From Persephonella sp964519345 (lineage in GTDB: Bacteria; Aquificota; Aquificia; Aquificales; Hydrogenothermaceae), in NCBI GenBank assembly GCA_964519345.1, contig CAZFKX010000002.1, positions 1 to 9,266 of the forward strand: 9,266 bases of DNA, given 5' to 3'. The stretch's first letter is position 1, and each line of letters opens with the position of its first letter. Shown here in pieces: positions 1 through 6,932 of the stretch. The translations under genes were made by a program, and so were the position numbers. Under the pieces are notes generated by a model. It did no database searches and had not been told where the DNA came from. It saw only the letters and a list, made by a program, of their open reading frames with translations.

Positions 1-184
1 TTCTGCTGAAATATCAGCTATGTGTGCTATACTTGGAAGACTTCCAACTGTTGAGGAGTACCATAAGTTTATGGAAGAAAAGATTGCTGGTAAAGAAGAT
101 AAAGTTTATAAATTCCTTAACTTCCACGAAATCTCTGATGAGGAGCTTGATATACTCGTAGCCGATGCTTTATATACTTTCTAA
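1..184 (+). CDS. acnB: Aconitate hydratase B, C-terminal fragment (5' end outside window)
   Basis: The open frame from base 2 to the TAA at 182-184 gives about 60 residues beginning SAEISAMCAILGRLPTVEEY and ending in VADALYTF. This matches, from memory, the extreme C terminus of bacterial AcnB (E. coli: SAE.AA...LG.LPT.EEYQ, then a YRYLNF segment, which is YKFLNF here). AcnB isomerises citrate to isocitrate through a [4Fe-4S] cluster in the TCA cycle, or in the reductive TCA cycle as expected in Aquificota. The cluster cysteines lie upstream of the window and cannot be checked. A GC hairpin follows 6 bases after the stop. The identification rests on a short but distinctive tail. Confidence 0.82.
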   Translation, partial: SAEISAMCAILGRLPTVEEYHKFMEEKIAGKEDKVYKFLNFHEISDEELDILVADALYTF

Positions 185-190
185 TACATG

Positions 191-220
191 GGGGCTTTTC
201 CAGCCCCTACAAAATTTTAA
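191..220 (+). terminator. Hairpin after acnB, probable weak intrinsic terminator
   Basis: GGGGCT (191-196) pairs perfectly with AGCCCC (202-207) around a 5-base loop. The tail that follows (TACAAAATTTTAA) is only partly T-rich, so termination may be leaky. No convincing promoter is visible between this hairpin and the next gene, so read-through from acnB may supply its transcription. Confidence 0.55.
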
Positions 221-231
221 ATAGTATCCAT

Positions 232-274
232 CCTTTCTCCGAAAATAATATATCAGAGAAAATTTGGAGAAAGG
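232..274 (+). promoter_or_regulatory. Leader hairpin sequestering the ribosome binding site of the next gene
   Basis: CCTTTCTCC (232-240) is the exact reverse complement of GGAGAAAGG (266-274). The stem extends inward by a G-U pair and two A-T pairs (to 243/263), giving about 12 pairs around a 19-base A-rich loop. The right arm contains the Shine-Dalgarno GGAG (266-269) of the ATG at 276. In the folded RNA the binding site would be fully paired. There is no T-tract, so it is not a terminator. A role in translational control, for example an RNA thermometer, is inference. Confidence 0.5.
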
Positions 275-275
275 C

Positions 276-1496
276 ATGAGTTTTATTACTGTATGTATTA
301 TTCATCAAAGTTCAGAGAATCTAAAAGAAACGTTAGGATCACTTAAAGGAAATGAAAATTTTATAAAAGATATTATCTATACAGGAAAAGTACAGAACAA
401 ATATGAGAGAGATATAAGGTTTTTAGAACTAAATACCGAAAACAGAGCCTGTCTTAGAAATATATGTATCAGAGAAGCGAAAGGGGAGTATATTTTATGG
501 TTAAGTGATACATCGTATATAGAAGAAACCACTCTTGAAGAGTATGATCAGATATTAAGAGAATTTAAAGATGTAGATATAATCTATCCAAATGAAATAA
601 TTATAGATCTTTATGGCGAGGAAAAAATAAAAAACTATAAAGACTGGTATCAGAATGAATCTGAGTTGATACAAGGATTAACATTAGAAGAATTTATTCC
701 CCAATGGGGAGTTCTTACAAAGAAAGAAATTTTTGACAGGATAGGTCTCTTTGATGAAGATTTTGAAGATTATGAATTTTATAGATTTTTAGCATTTAAT
801 TTGAAAAAAATTAAACTTAAACATTCCGATGAGAGTTTTACAACAAACAGAATAACGGAAAGTTTTATCGACACCTCGTTTAGATCAAAGACTTTAAGAG
901 ATTTTGTAGGTATTTATGACTGGAAAAAGGAGATATTCCCGCTTTTAAACTGGGAAAAAAATGAGAAACTGGCACTGGGAACCGCTTATACAACCATTGG
1001 AGAGAAGCTCGAGAGGTACTATGATCTCTTAAATGCATCTGATTATTACAAAAGATCTATACTTTCATTTCACAACCAGTATTCATTGAAAAAACTTATA
1101 GACGTTTATATATCTATGGGAGAGTTTGATAAAGCTTTATATTTTACAAAAAAACAAGGATTGAAAGATGAAGAGATAAAAAAATACACAGCATTTATAA
1201 ATGATTTAAAAAAACTTGTTCAGGAGCTTGAGAATTTTGTTAAAAAGGGGAAGATAAAGGATCTTTTATCTTCTATAAATGATATTGTGAGCGTTTATGA
1301 AGGAGCGCCCATATACAATATTCTTGGAGTAGTTCATTTTATACTTGAAGATTATGAGAACTCATTCAGATTTTTGACAAAAGCCGTAACCATGAATCCT
1401 GAGAAAGAAGAATATGTAGAAAATCTTTTTGAGGTTGGAAAGATAATAAACAAAGAAAGCAAGATTCAATCCCTTCTTAACAGACTCAAATCTTAA
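276..1496 (+). CDS. Glycosyltransferase family 2-like protein with C-terminal TPR-like repeats
   Basis: The ATG at 276 (406 aa) is preferred over an upstream in-frame TTG at 264 because GGAG at 266-269 sits 6 bases before it and the protein then starts with the usual GT-A beta strand (MSFITVCIIHQSSENLKETL). Residues 1-185 follow the GT2 pattern. There is an N.A..RN...AKGEYILWL segment (about 56-76), but the metal-binding DxD position reads S-D-T (77-79). A GxLTKKEIFDRIGLFDEDFED stretch (145-164) matches the acceptor-side ED motif. Residues about 230-400 are helical with TPR-like character, including the repeat around 345-377 (YNILGVVHF...DYENSFRFLTKAVTMNP). It has no signal peptide or membrane segment, so it is probably cytoplasmic. 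The incomplete DxD leaves activity open: it may glycosylate a protein or surface polysaccharide, or be a degenerate relative. The substrate is unknown. It is very AT-rich, and no strong terminator follows. Confidence 0.7.
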   Translation: MSFITVCIIHQSSENLKETLGSLKGNENFIKDIIYTGKVQNKYERDIRFLELNTENRACLRNICIREAKGEYILWLSDTSYIEETTLEEYDQILREFKDVDIIYPNEIIIDLYGEEKIKNYKDWYQNESELIQGLTLEEFIPQWGVLTKKEIFDRIGLFDEDFEDYEFYRFLAFNLKKIKLKHSDESFTTNRITESFIDTSFRSKTLRDFVGIYDWKKEIFPLLNWEKNEKLALGTAYTTIGEKLERYYDLLNASDYYKRSILSFHNQYSLKKLIDVYISMGEFDKALYFTKKQGLKDEEIKKYTAFINDLKKLVQELENFVKKGKIKDLLSSINDIVSVYEGAPIYNILGVVHFILEDYENSFRFLTKAVTMNPEKEEYVENLFEVGKIINKESKIQSLLNRLKS

Positions 1497-1573
1497 ACTT
1501 CACAGATTTTTTATTATTTTTTCTGTAAAATATTAGAAATAAAAATAAGAATTATTCTCAGGGAGGTATAGGT

Positions 1574-2302
1574 ATGAAAAAATGGGTCATCGGAATTTCA
1601 TCTATTTTAATCGCATCATCATCTTTTGGAGGAGAATGGAGCTATCATGGTGAACATGGACCAGAACATTGGGGAGATCTTAAGAACGAGTATATAATGT
1701 GTAAAATAGGAAAAAATCAATCCCCTGTTGATATTAATAGAATTGTTGATGCTGAACTAAAACCAATAAAAATAAAATATAAGGCGGGAGCAAGTAAAGT
1801 CGTTAATAATGGACATACTATAAAAGTTTCTTATAAACCTGGAAGTTATATAATTGTTGATGGAGTACGATTTGAGTTAAAACAGTTTCATTTCCATGCA
1901 CCAAGCGAACATAAGCTCAAAGGACAACATTATCCTTTTGAAGCACATTTTGTTCATGCAGATAAACACGGTAATCTTGCTGTTATAGGAGTTTTCTTTA
2001 AAGAAGGAAGGAAAAATCCTGTTCTGGAAAAAATATGGAGTGTTATGCCTGAAAATGCAGGAGAAGAGGTTAAGCTCGCTCACAGAATAAACGCCGAAGA
2101 TCTTCTTCCTAAGGATAGGGATTACTATAGATACAGCGGATCTTTGACAACGCCCCCATGTTCTGAAGGCGTTAGATGGCTTGTTATGGAAGAAGAAATG
2201 GAAATGTCCAGAGATCAGATCGAGAAGTTTAGAAAAATTATGGGAGGAGATACAAATAGACCTGTTCAGCCTTTAAATGCAAGAATGATTATGGAAAAAT
2301 AG
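1574..2302 (+). CDS. Periplasmic alpha-carbonic anhydrase
   Basis: This 242-aa protein converts CO2 to bicarbonate in the periplasm. GGGAGG (1561-1566) lies 7 bases before the ATG. Residues 1-19 form a Sec signal peptide (KKW, hydrophobic run, cleavage near SSSFG/GEW). The alpha-class signature is complete. The zinc ligands are H106 and H108 (QFHFHAPSEH) and H125 (FEAHFVHAD), the proton shuttle is H81 (NNGH), the gatekeeper Glu is E112 and the catalytic-pocket Thr pair is T192-T193 (SLTTPP). C43 and C196 are placed for the disulfide typical of secreted thermophilic members. From memory the sequence is nearly that of the thermostable Persephonella marina enzyme. A likely role is supplying inorganic carbon for autotrophic CO2 fixation or buffering the periplasm; this is inference. 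It has its own strong terminator, so it is probably monocistronic. Confidence 0.96.
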   Translation: MKKWVIGISSILIASSSFGGEWSYHGEHGPEHWGDLKNEYIMCKIGKNQSPVDINRIVDAELKPIKIKYKAGASKVVNNGHTIKVSYKPGSYIIVDGVRFELKQFHFHAPSEHKLKGQHYPFEAHFVHADKHGNLAVIGVFFKEGRKNPVLEKIWSVMPENAGEEVKLAHRINAEDLLPKDRDYYRYSGSLTTPPCSEGVRWLVMEEEMEMSRDQIEKFRKIMGGDTNRPVQPLNARMIMEK

Positions 2303-2306
2303 ATAA

Positions 2307-2331
2307 AAGCCCCTTTTGGGGCTTATTTTTT
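2307..2331 (+). terminator. Rho-independent terminator of the carbonic anhydrase gene
   Basis: AAGCCCC (2307-2313), a TTTT loop and GGGGCTT (2318-2324) form a perfect 7-bp GC-rich stem, followed by ATTTTTT. It starts 4 bases after the TAG stop. Confidence 0.9.
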
Positions 2332-2351
2332 ACCCGATTTTGAGGGTATTA

Positions 2352-2380
2352 TGATAATTATCAGAAAAATTTATCTGATA
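2352..2380 (+). promoter_or_regulatory. Overlapping dyads upstream of ccsBA, candidate operator
   Basis: Three TGATA half-sites lie close together. TGATAA and TTATCA form a perfect 12-bp palindrome at 2352-2363. The TATCAGA arm at 2359-2365 then forms a second inverted repeat with TCTGATA at 2374-2380, across 8 bases. A GATAAT (2353-2358) could also serve as a -10 box, with a weak TTTACC (2329-2334) 18 bases upstream. The element lies 50-80 bases before the ccsBA start. Sharing one half-site between two dyads suggests protein binding rather than an RNA hairpin. GATAAT-type repeats recall Fur boxes, but the regulator is not identifiable. Confidence 0.4.
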
Positions 2381-2430
2381 TATATTAATTATATTTAACT
2401 ATTGTACTTTTTTTATCCAAGGAGGTTTAT

Positions 2431-5400
2431 ATGAAAACTGTTCTTGACGTTCTTTTCTCAATGAAAACCACTATTATTCTTCTTTTAATATTTGGTGCTG
2501 CTGTTGGTATTGCTACGTTTATTGAAAACGATTTTGGTAGGGAGACAGCTTATGTCATAGTTTACGGTTCAAAATGGCTTGAGTTTGTTATGGTTCTACT
2601 TACCATAAACCTTATAGGTAATATCTTTGTATATAAAATGTGGCAGCCAAAAAAATTCCCAGTTTTTATATTCCATTTATCATTTATATTTATTTTTATT
2701 GGCGCCGCCATTACAAGATATATAGGCTACGAAGGAATGATGCATATAAGAGAGGGACAGTATCAGGATACAATGTACTCAAGGGATCCTTTTCTACAGA
2801 TAACTGCAGAAAAGAACGGGAAAAAATACTATAAAGAAGAACCTATGATGCTTTCTGCAATAGGTTTTAATGGATTTGAAGAGAGGCTTGATATAGACGG
2901 AAAACCCCTTATTGTCAGATATAAAAACTATATAAAGGGAGTCAAAACAGAGCTTCAGGAGGATCCAGAAGGAAAACCTATAATAACTTTAAAAGCGTCT
3001 TCTGGTATGGATACGGTAGATCTAACGCTCAAAGAAGGTACAGTTGAAGATTTTGGAAGTTTTGTTTTCCTTTTTGAAGATCCAGAAAAGTACGAAGGTA
3101 GGCTTGAAGGAAAAGATTTTGTATTTTTCTACGTAAAAAATAATAAATTCTTTTTAAGATCAAATCTTCCCGTAAGATGGCTTAAGATGTCAGATCAGTC
3201 TCAAGGAAATATAGAAGCTGGAAAAGAAGCTGAACTTCAAACAGGGATTCTTTACTCTGTTAGTGGACTGAACTTTGTTGTGAAACAGGCACTGCTTAAG
3301 GGTAAAGAAAAAGTTGTTCCCCTGCCGAGAGACAGAAAAGTTCTTCAAAATAGTTCAGTTCTTTCAGCCCTTTTTGTTGATGTTGAGTATGACGGCAGTA
3401 AAAAAGAGGTTGTTTTACTTGGAAGAGGAGGCGGTACCCCTGGAATTCCAGCTGAAGTTAATATTGGAAATGTTAATGTTACTCTTGTGTGGGGAGCTAC
3501 TGTGATAAAACTACCTTTCCAGATATATCTTGAAGACTTTGTTCTTGAGAAATACCCAGGATCAAATAAAGCTTCTTCCTATGAAAGTCATGTTATTGTA
3601 ATAGATAATAGAAATGGTCTTAAAATGCCTTATAGAATATATATGAATCATCCTCTTAATTACGGCGGATACAAATTTTTCCAGATGTCTTATGATCCAG
3701 ATGAGAAAGGAACGGTTCTTTCTGTAAATCATGATCCGGGAGTTCTACCCACATATATAGGATATGGACTTCTAACGCTTGGATTACTGCTTAATCTGTT
3801 TAATCCAAAGAGCAGATTTGGGAGGACTTTAAGAATGCTAAATAAAAATGACAGTTTGAGATCTATACTGCTGGTGGTTTCCATTTTATTCCTATTTTCT
3901 TCAGGAACATCATTAGCTTATCCCGGTATGCAGGAAGATAAGAAAAAAGAGGAAGTATCAGTTCCAAAGAAAGTAGATATGAATGAGATAATTAATACAG
4001 TTAAGAAAATAGATAAAAATCATGCCGACAAATTTGGGACTGTTCCCGTTCAGAGTGGAGATGGAAGAATAAAACCATTTGATACCTTATCCCTTGAGGT
4101 TGTAAACAAAGTACATGGCGGAGATAAAGTACTTGGACTTAATCATAATCAGGTTGTGCTTGGCATGTTTCTTATGCCTGGCCCCTGGCAGTATATAAAG
4201 ATGATAAAGGTAAAACATCCAGCCATTAAAAAAGTCCTTGGTATTCCTCAGGATGAAAAGTATTTTGCTTTCATAGATGCTTACGATGAAAAAGGAATGT
4301 ATAAGTTTGCTTCTGCTGTGGAACAGGCACAGAGGAAAAATCCAGCAGAAAGAAACACCTTTGATAAGGAGATACTTAAGCTTGATGAAAGGCTGTATAT
4401 ATGTTATTTGGTGTTTACAGGGGAGATTCTAAGAATATTTCCCAAAGAAAATGATCCGAATAACACATGGTACGGACCACGGGATGCGTTAACAACATTC
4501 CCACAAAAACAAAAAGAGGAGATACAGTTAATCCTTTCAAATTATATACATGGTGTTCAGCAGGGTTTACAGAAGGGAGACTGGACTAAGGCAAATATGG
4601 CTATAGATGATATAAAGCAGTTTCAGAAAAAATACGGTTATTCTGTTTTACCTTCTGAAAACAGGCTAAAAGCCGAAATTTTATATAATAAACTTATTAT
4701 CTTTGAAAGACTTATTCCTGTTTATTTCTTAATCGGTTTTATAGCCCTTGCTGTTATTTTTGCTCAGATATTCAACCCTAAGAAAAACTTTCAGAAAGCT
4801 GGACTTTTTATAGTTATACTACTTTTCCTTGCATTTTTAGTGCATACCTTTGGTCTTGGATTAAGATGGTATGTGGCAGATCATGCTCCCTGGACAGACG
4901 CTTACGAATCTATGCTTTTTATTTCCTGGGCTGTTGCTCTTGCGGGTATAGTTTTTGCAAGAAAATCTCTTTTCGTTCTTGCATCAACTGGTATTTTTGC
5001 AGGCGTTTTTCTTTTTGCGGCACACCTTGGGTGGCTTGATCCTCAGATAACTACGATAGTTCCGGTATTAAAATCATACTGGCTGTTACTTCATGTGTCT
5101 GTTTTAACTGCAAGTTACGGGTTTTTAGGACTTTCCGCGATTTTAGGAATACTGATTCTTATCCTTTTTGCTATAAAGAGCGAGAAACTTCTCGGTAAGG
5201 AAAGGGTTAACAGAATTGAAGGGGGTATAAAAGAAGCTGTAAAAATAAGCGAGCTTTCGCTTATTATAGGTCTATCACTTATCATAGTTGGAAACTTCTT
5301 TGGTGCAATATGGGCAAATGAGTCTTGGGGAAGATACTGGGGATGGGATCCAAAAGAGACATGGACGGCTGTTTCTATACTTGTTTACGCGGCTATAGTT

Positions 5401-5631
5401 CATTTAAGATACGTTCCAGAATGGTATTCTGCGTATAAAATGGCTGTGTTTTCAACCTTAGGTTATTTTGCAATATTAATGACATATTTTGGAGTTAATT
5501 ACTATCTGTCCGGACTACATTCCTATGCTGCGGGTGATCCGGTTCCAATACCAACATGGGTTTACTGGGCAGTAGGTTTATTAGGGATTCTTATCCTTTT
5601 AGCCTATAGGAATAGAAAATTGCAAACATAA
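2431..5631 (+). CDS. ccsBA: Fused cytochrome c synthetase CcsB-CcsA (ResB-ResC, System II haem lyase)
   Basis: This 1066-aa membrane protein moves haem outward and attaches it to CxxCH cysteines of apocytochromes. AAGGAGG (2419-2425) lies 5 bases before the ATG. Residues 1-458 are the CcsB/ResB half: TM helices near 11-30, 48-68 and 77-97, with the TM histidine at H82 (FIFHLSF), then a large periplasmic beta-rich domain and a TM at about 438-458. Residues 476-496 are hydrophobic and resemble a signal peptide. Residues about 500-755 are a second periplasmic region (TVPVQSGDGRIKPFDTL). The CcsA half follows with H805 (LVHTFGLGLRW), H888 (LLLHVS), the WWD haem-binding motif at 961-978 (WGRYWGWDPKETW) and H1030 (GLHSYA). 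So all four expected haem-handling histidines are present. Fused CcsBA is known from Epsilonproteobacteria and others, usually at about 900-950 aa, so this one is long. Likely clients are the cytochromes encoded downstream. No clear terminator follows. Confidence 0.95.
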   Translation: MKTVLDVLFSMKTTIILLLIFGAAVGIATFIENDFGRETAYVIVYGSKWLEFVMVLLTINLIGNIFVYKMWQPKKFPVFIFHLSFIFIFIGAAITRYIGYEGMMHIREGQYQDTMYSRDPFLQITAEKNGKKYYKEEPMMLSAIGFNGFEERLDIDGKPLIVRYKNYIKGVKTELQEDPEGKPIITLKASSGMDTVDLTLKEGTVEDFGSFVFLFEDPEKYEGRLEGKDFVFFYVKNNKFFLRSNLPVRWLKMSDQSQGNIEAGKEAELQTGILYSVSGLNFVVKQALLKGKEKVVPLPRDRKVLQNSSVLSALFVDVEYDGSKKEVVLLGRGGGTPGIPAEVNIGNVNVTLVWGATVIKLPFQIYLEDFVLEKYPGSNKASSYESHVIVIDNRNGLKMPYRIYMNHPLNYGGYKFFQMSYDPDEKGTVLSVNHDPGVLPTYIGYGLLTLGLLLNLFNPKSRFGRTLRMLNKNDSLRSILLVVSILFLFSSGTSLAYPGMQEDKKKEEVSVPKKVDMNEIINTVKKIDKNHADKFGTVPVQSGDGRIKPFDTLSLEVVNKVHGGDKVLGLNHNQVVLGMFLMPGPWQYIKMIKVKHPAIKKVLGIPQDEKYFAFIDAYDEKGMYKFASAVEQAQRKNPAERNTFDKEILKLDERLYICYLVFTGEILRIFPKENDPNNTWYGPRDALTTFPQKQKEEIQLILSNYIHGVQQGLQKGDWTKANMAIDDIKQFQKKYGYSVLPSENRLKAEILYNKLIIFERLIPVYFLIGFIALAVIFAQIFNPKKNFQKAGLFIVILLFLAFLVHTFGLGLRWYVADHAPWTDAYESMLFISWAVALAGIVFARKSLFVLASTGIFAGVFLFAAHLGWLDPQITTIVPVLKSYWLLLHVSVLTASYGFLGLSAILGILILILFAIKSEKLLGKERVNRIEGGIKEAVKISELSLIIGLSLIIVGNFFGAIWANESWGRYWGWDPKETWTAVSILVYAAIVHLRYVPEWYSAYKMAVFSTLGYFAILMTYFGVNYYLSGLHSYAAGDPVPIPTWVYWAVGLLGILILLAYRNRKLQT
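3820..3837 (+). promoter_or_regulatory. Possible internal translation start at the CcsB/CcsA junction
   Basis: Inside ccsBA, GGGAGG (3820-3825) lies 9 bases before an in-frame ATG (3835-3837, residue 469). The residues that follow (MLNKNDSLRSILLVVSILFL, then FSSGTSLA) read like a complete Sec signal peptide at exactly the join between the two halves. Initiation here would give a separate CcsA-type protein of 598 aa. It may equally be a relic of the gene fusion, with the segment now simply a membrane helix. Confidence 0.3.
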
Positions 5632-5703
5632 AATGAGATTTATTTTTATTTACAAATTAAAAAGTTGTTGATGTCAATGTTTTTATAAAGTTTAGAAAAA
5701 ATA

Positions 5704-5732
5704 TTGACTTTTAGAAAAATTACTATTACTAT
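5704..5732 (+). promoter_or_regulatory. Sigma70-type promoter for the tetrahaem cytochrome gene
   Basis: TTGACT (5704-5709) and TACTAT (5727-5732) are separated by 17 bases. A perfect TATAAT (5730-5735) overlaps but would need a 20-base spacer. The surrounding 5632-5840 gap is very AT-rich and contains no other gene. The predicted transcript would have a leader of roughly 100 bases before the ATG at 5841. Confidence 0.55.
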
Positions 5733-5752
5733 AATAAAGTAATTATTATAGT
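5728..5752 (+). promoter_or_regulatory. Perfect 10-bp dyad overlapping the promoter, candidate operator
   Basis: ACTATAATAA (5728-5737) and TTATTATAGT (5743-5752) are exact reverse complements around AGTAA. A second dyad, ATTACT (5725-5730) and AGTAAT (5738-5743), interleaves with it. The left arm covers the -10 region and the right arm covers the expected transcription start, the usual place for a repressor. It contains almost no GC, so as an RNA hairpin it would be weak at high temperature. The regulator is unknown. Confidence 0.45.
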
Positions 5753-5840
5753 TTTTATAAATATATATTATCTTACGCTCATGATTTTTTCATACTAAAT
5801 TTTTAAATTATGTTTGAAATCAAATCGAGAGGAAAGGGTT

Positions 5841-6566
5841 ATGAAGGTGAAAATTGCGCTTGGAGGAATCTTTGTAATATCTGCAGTGTCATTTGCTGCT
5901 CCAGTTGAAGATATAAGAAATACTGTTCATAATCTCGCGACGTACTCAACAGATACTGATGAGGTCTGTGTTTTCTGTCATACACCTCACGGCTCGAATC
6001 AGGCATTTACTGGAGCACCTCTCTGGAACAAACCTATTGATACGACGGTTACGTTTCAGGTTTATGGAGGTGGAACAACAACTGGTGGAACAACGGTTGG
6101 TCAGCCTGGAGATGTTTCAAGAGCATGTTTATCCTGTCATGACGGTGTGAGTGGAGTTAACACAGTTATAAATCTTCCTGGTTCAGGTGGTTGGAACAGT
6201 TCAGGATCAAACCTGAACTATAGGGGATCAAATCTTTCATGGAAAATGCCCTGGCCATTTGCAGTAGGGAAAAACGGTGATGGTGGAAACTATGATCTTA
6301 GAGACGATCATCCGGTAGGTGTGGTTTACAGAGGCGATGAAGCAAATCCACCTGCAAGTTTAAAACCTACAAATACAGATATAACAGGATGGAATATTTC
6401 AGGAGATAAAGACGGAAATCCTGGACCTACAATTGGAGATCTTTTAAGGAATGGGAAAGTTGAGTGTGTTTCCTGTCATAATCCACATCTGAATGCTGCA
6501 AGGTTTTTGAGATCTGGTGATGGAAACGCTTACAGTAATGTATGTTTAACATGTCATGGAAAATAA
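5841..6566 (+). CDS. Secreted tetrahaem cytochrome c, paired CxxCH family
   Basis: The ATG at 5841 gives 241 aa. It is chosen over an in-frame TTG at 5814 because GAGG (5829-5832) lies 8 bases before it and the protein then begins with a clean signal peptide (MKVKIALGGIFVISAVSFA, cleavage near 19-20). Four haem motifs are visible: CVFCH (43-47), CLSCH (96-100), CVSCH (209-213) and CLTCH (235-239). Likely distal ligands are H30 (VHNL), H50 (CHTPHG), H157 (DDHPVG) and H216 (CHNPH), which would give bis-His low-potential haems. The layout HNL, CxxCHTPHG, LWN, CLSCHDG, DHPVG, CxSCHNPH, CLTCHGK is that of the doubled-CxxCH cytochromes of metal- and sulfur-metabolising bacteria. There is no membrane anchor, so it is periplasmic or exported. 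It is probably matured by the upstream CcsBA. Its redox partner is unknown. Confidence 0.88.
   Translation: MKVKIALGGIFVISAVSFAAPVEDIRNTVHNLATYSTDTDEVCVFCHTPHGSNQAFTGAPLWNKPIDTTVTFQVYGGGTTTGGTTVGQPGDVSRACLSCHDGVSGVNTVINLPGSGGWNSSGSNLNYRGSNLSWKMPWPFAVGKNGDGGNYDLRDDHPVGVVYRGDEANPPASLKPTNTDITGWNISGDKDGNPGPTIGDLLRNGKVECVSCHNPHLNAARFLRSGDGNAYSNVCLTCHGK
6069..6098 (+). repeat. Two-copy 15-base tandem repeat inside the tetrahaem cytochrome gene
   Basis: GGTGGAACAACAACT is followed directly by GGTGGAACAACGGTT (11 identical leading bases). In frame they encode GGTTT and GGTTV (residues 77-86), a flexible Gly/Thr loop between haems 1 and 2. It is probably a slippage-prone linker that can change length without shifting the frame. 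Confidence 0.6.
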
Positions 6567-6579
6567 ATCTAATTTAATT

Positions 6580-6607
6580 AAAAGCCCCCTTATAAGGGGG
6601 CTTTTTT
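6580..6607. terminator. Bidirectional terminator between convergent cytochrome genes
   Basis: AAAAGCCCCCT (6580-6590) and AGGGGGCTTTT (6595-6605) are perfect reverse complements around a 4-base loop, with further T residues on the + strand. The A-rich left flank provides the U-tract for - strand transcripts. It ends the + strand tetrahaem gene 14 bases after its stop. It also directly abuts the - strand stop codon (6606-6608), so it can end both units. Confidence 0.92.
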
Positions 6608-6932
6608 AATGTTTAAGTATAAACTCTACAAGGGCATCTATCTCTTCGTCGCTCATAGCTTTCAACTTACCCATTTGAGGTTTCATCATATTAAATCTGT
6701 CAGGCCAGATAATAGGTTCCGCCTCACCTTTTAGGAAAGCTCTAAGCTGATCTGGATTGTTTTTGTAAAACTCAGCTATTGTTTTAAGAGAAGGTCCTAC
6801 AGCGTCTTTAGTTTCTTTATGACAGATGGCACATCTGTTTGTTTTATTATTAAACAGCTCTTTGCCGTCAACGGCAGCAAAAGCTGCAGCTGAACTTAGT
6901 ATTAAAACTGCTGCTGCGAAAAATCTCTTCAT
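6606..6932 (-). CDS. Small periplasmic monohaem cytochrome c (class I, c551/c552-like)
   Basis: This 108-aa electron carrier has a signal peptide (1-19 or 20, MKRFFAAAVLILSSAAAFA). It carries a single haem site CAICH (34-38) with H38 as proximal ligand, a conserved VGPSL turn (45-49), and a Met region NMMKPQM (81-87). By comparison with the MxPQ/MPPN pattern of c551-type proteins M83 is the likely sixth ligand, with M87 the alternative. It ends in the usual C-terminal helix (LKAMSDEEIDALVEFILKH). The mature form is about 88 residues, typical of this class. AAGGAGGG (complement of 6939-6946) lies 6 bases before the ATG, inside the end of the upstream gene, and ATG/TGA overlap by 4 bases, implying translational coupling. 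It probably shuttles electrons between a membrane complex and the large multihaem cytochrome of the same operon; this is inference. Confidence 0.9.
   Translation of the reverse strand: MKRFFAAAVLILSSAAAFAAVDGKELFNNKTNRCAICHKETKDAVGPSLKTIAEFYKNNPDQLRAFLKGEAEPIIWPDRFNMMKPQMGKLKAMSDEEIDALVEFILKH

Noticed and set aside
1497..1573. Promoter and terminator between the glycosyltransferase-like gene and carbonic anhydrase
   Set aside because: ACAGA/TCTGT (1502-1506/1522-1526) makes only a weak stem and TAAAAT (1526-1531) lacks a matching -35, so neither can be claimed in such AT-rich sequence.
1877..2083. A - strand open frame of 68 codons within the carbonic anhydrase gene
   Set aside because: It lies entirely opposite conserved catalytic residues, so its composition is explained by the real gene.
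5813..5824. TTTGA-AA-TCAAA short dyad before the tetrahaem cytochrome, considered as an FNR-like site
   Set aside because: The FNR pattern is TTGAT-N4-ATCAA, which this does not match, and it is too near the start codon and too short to stand out in AT-rich DNA.
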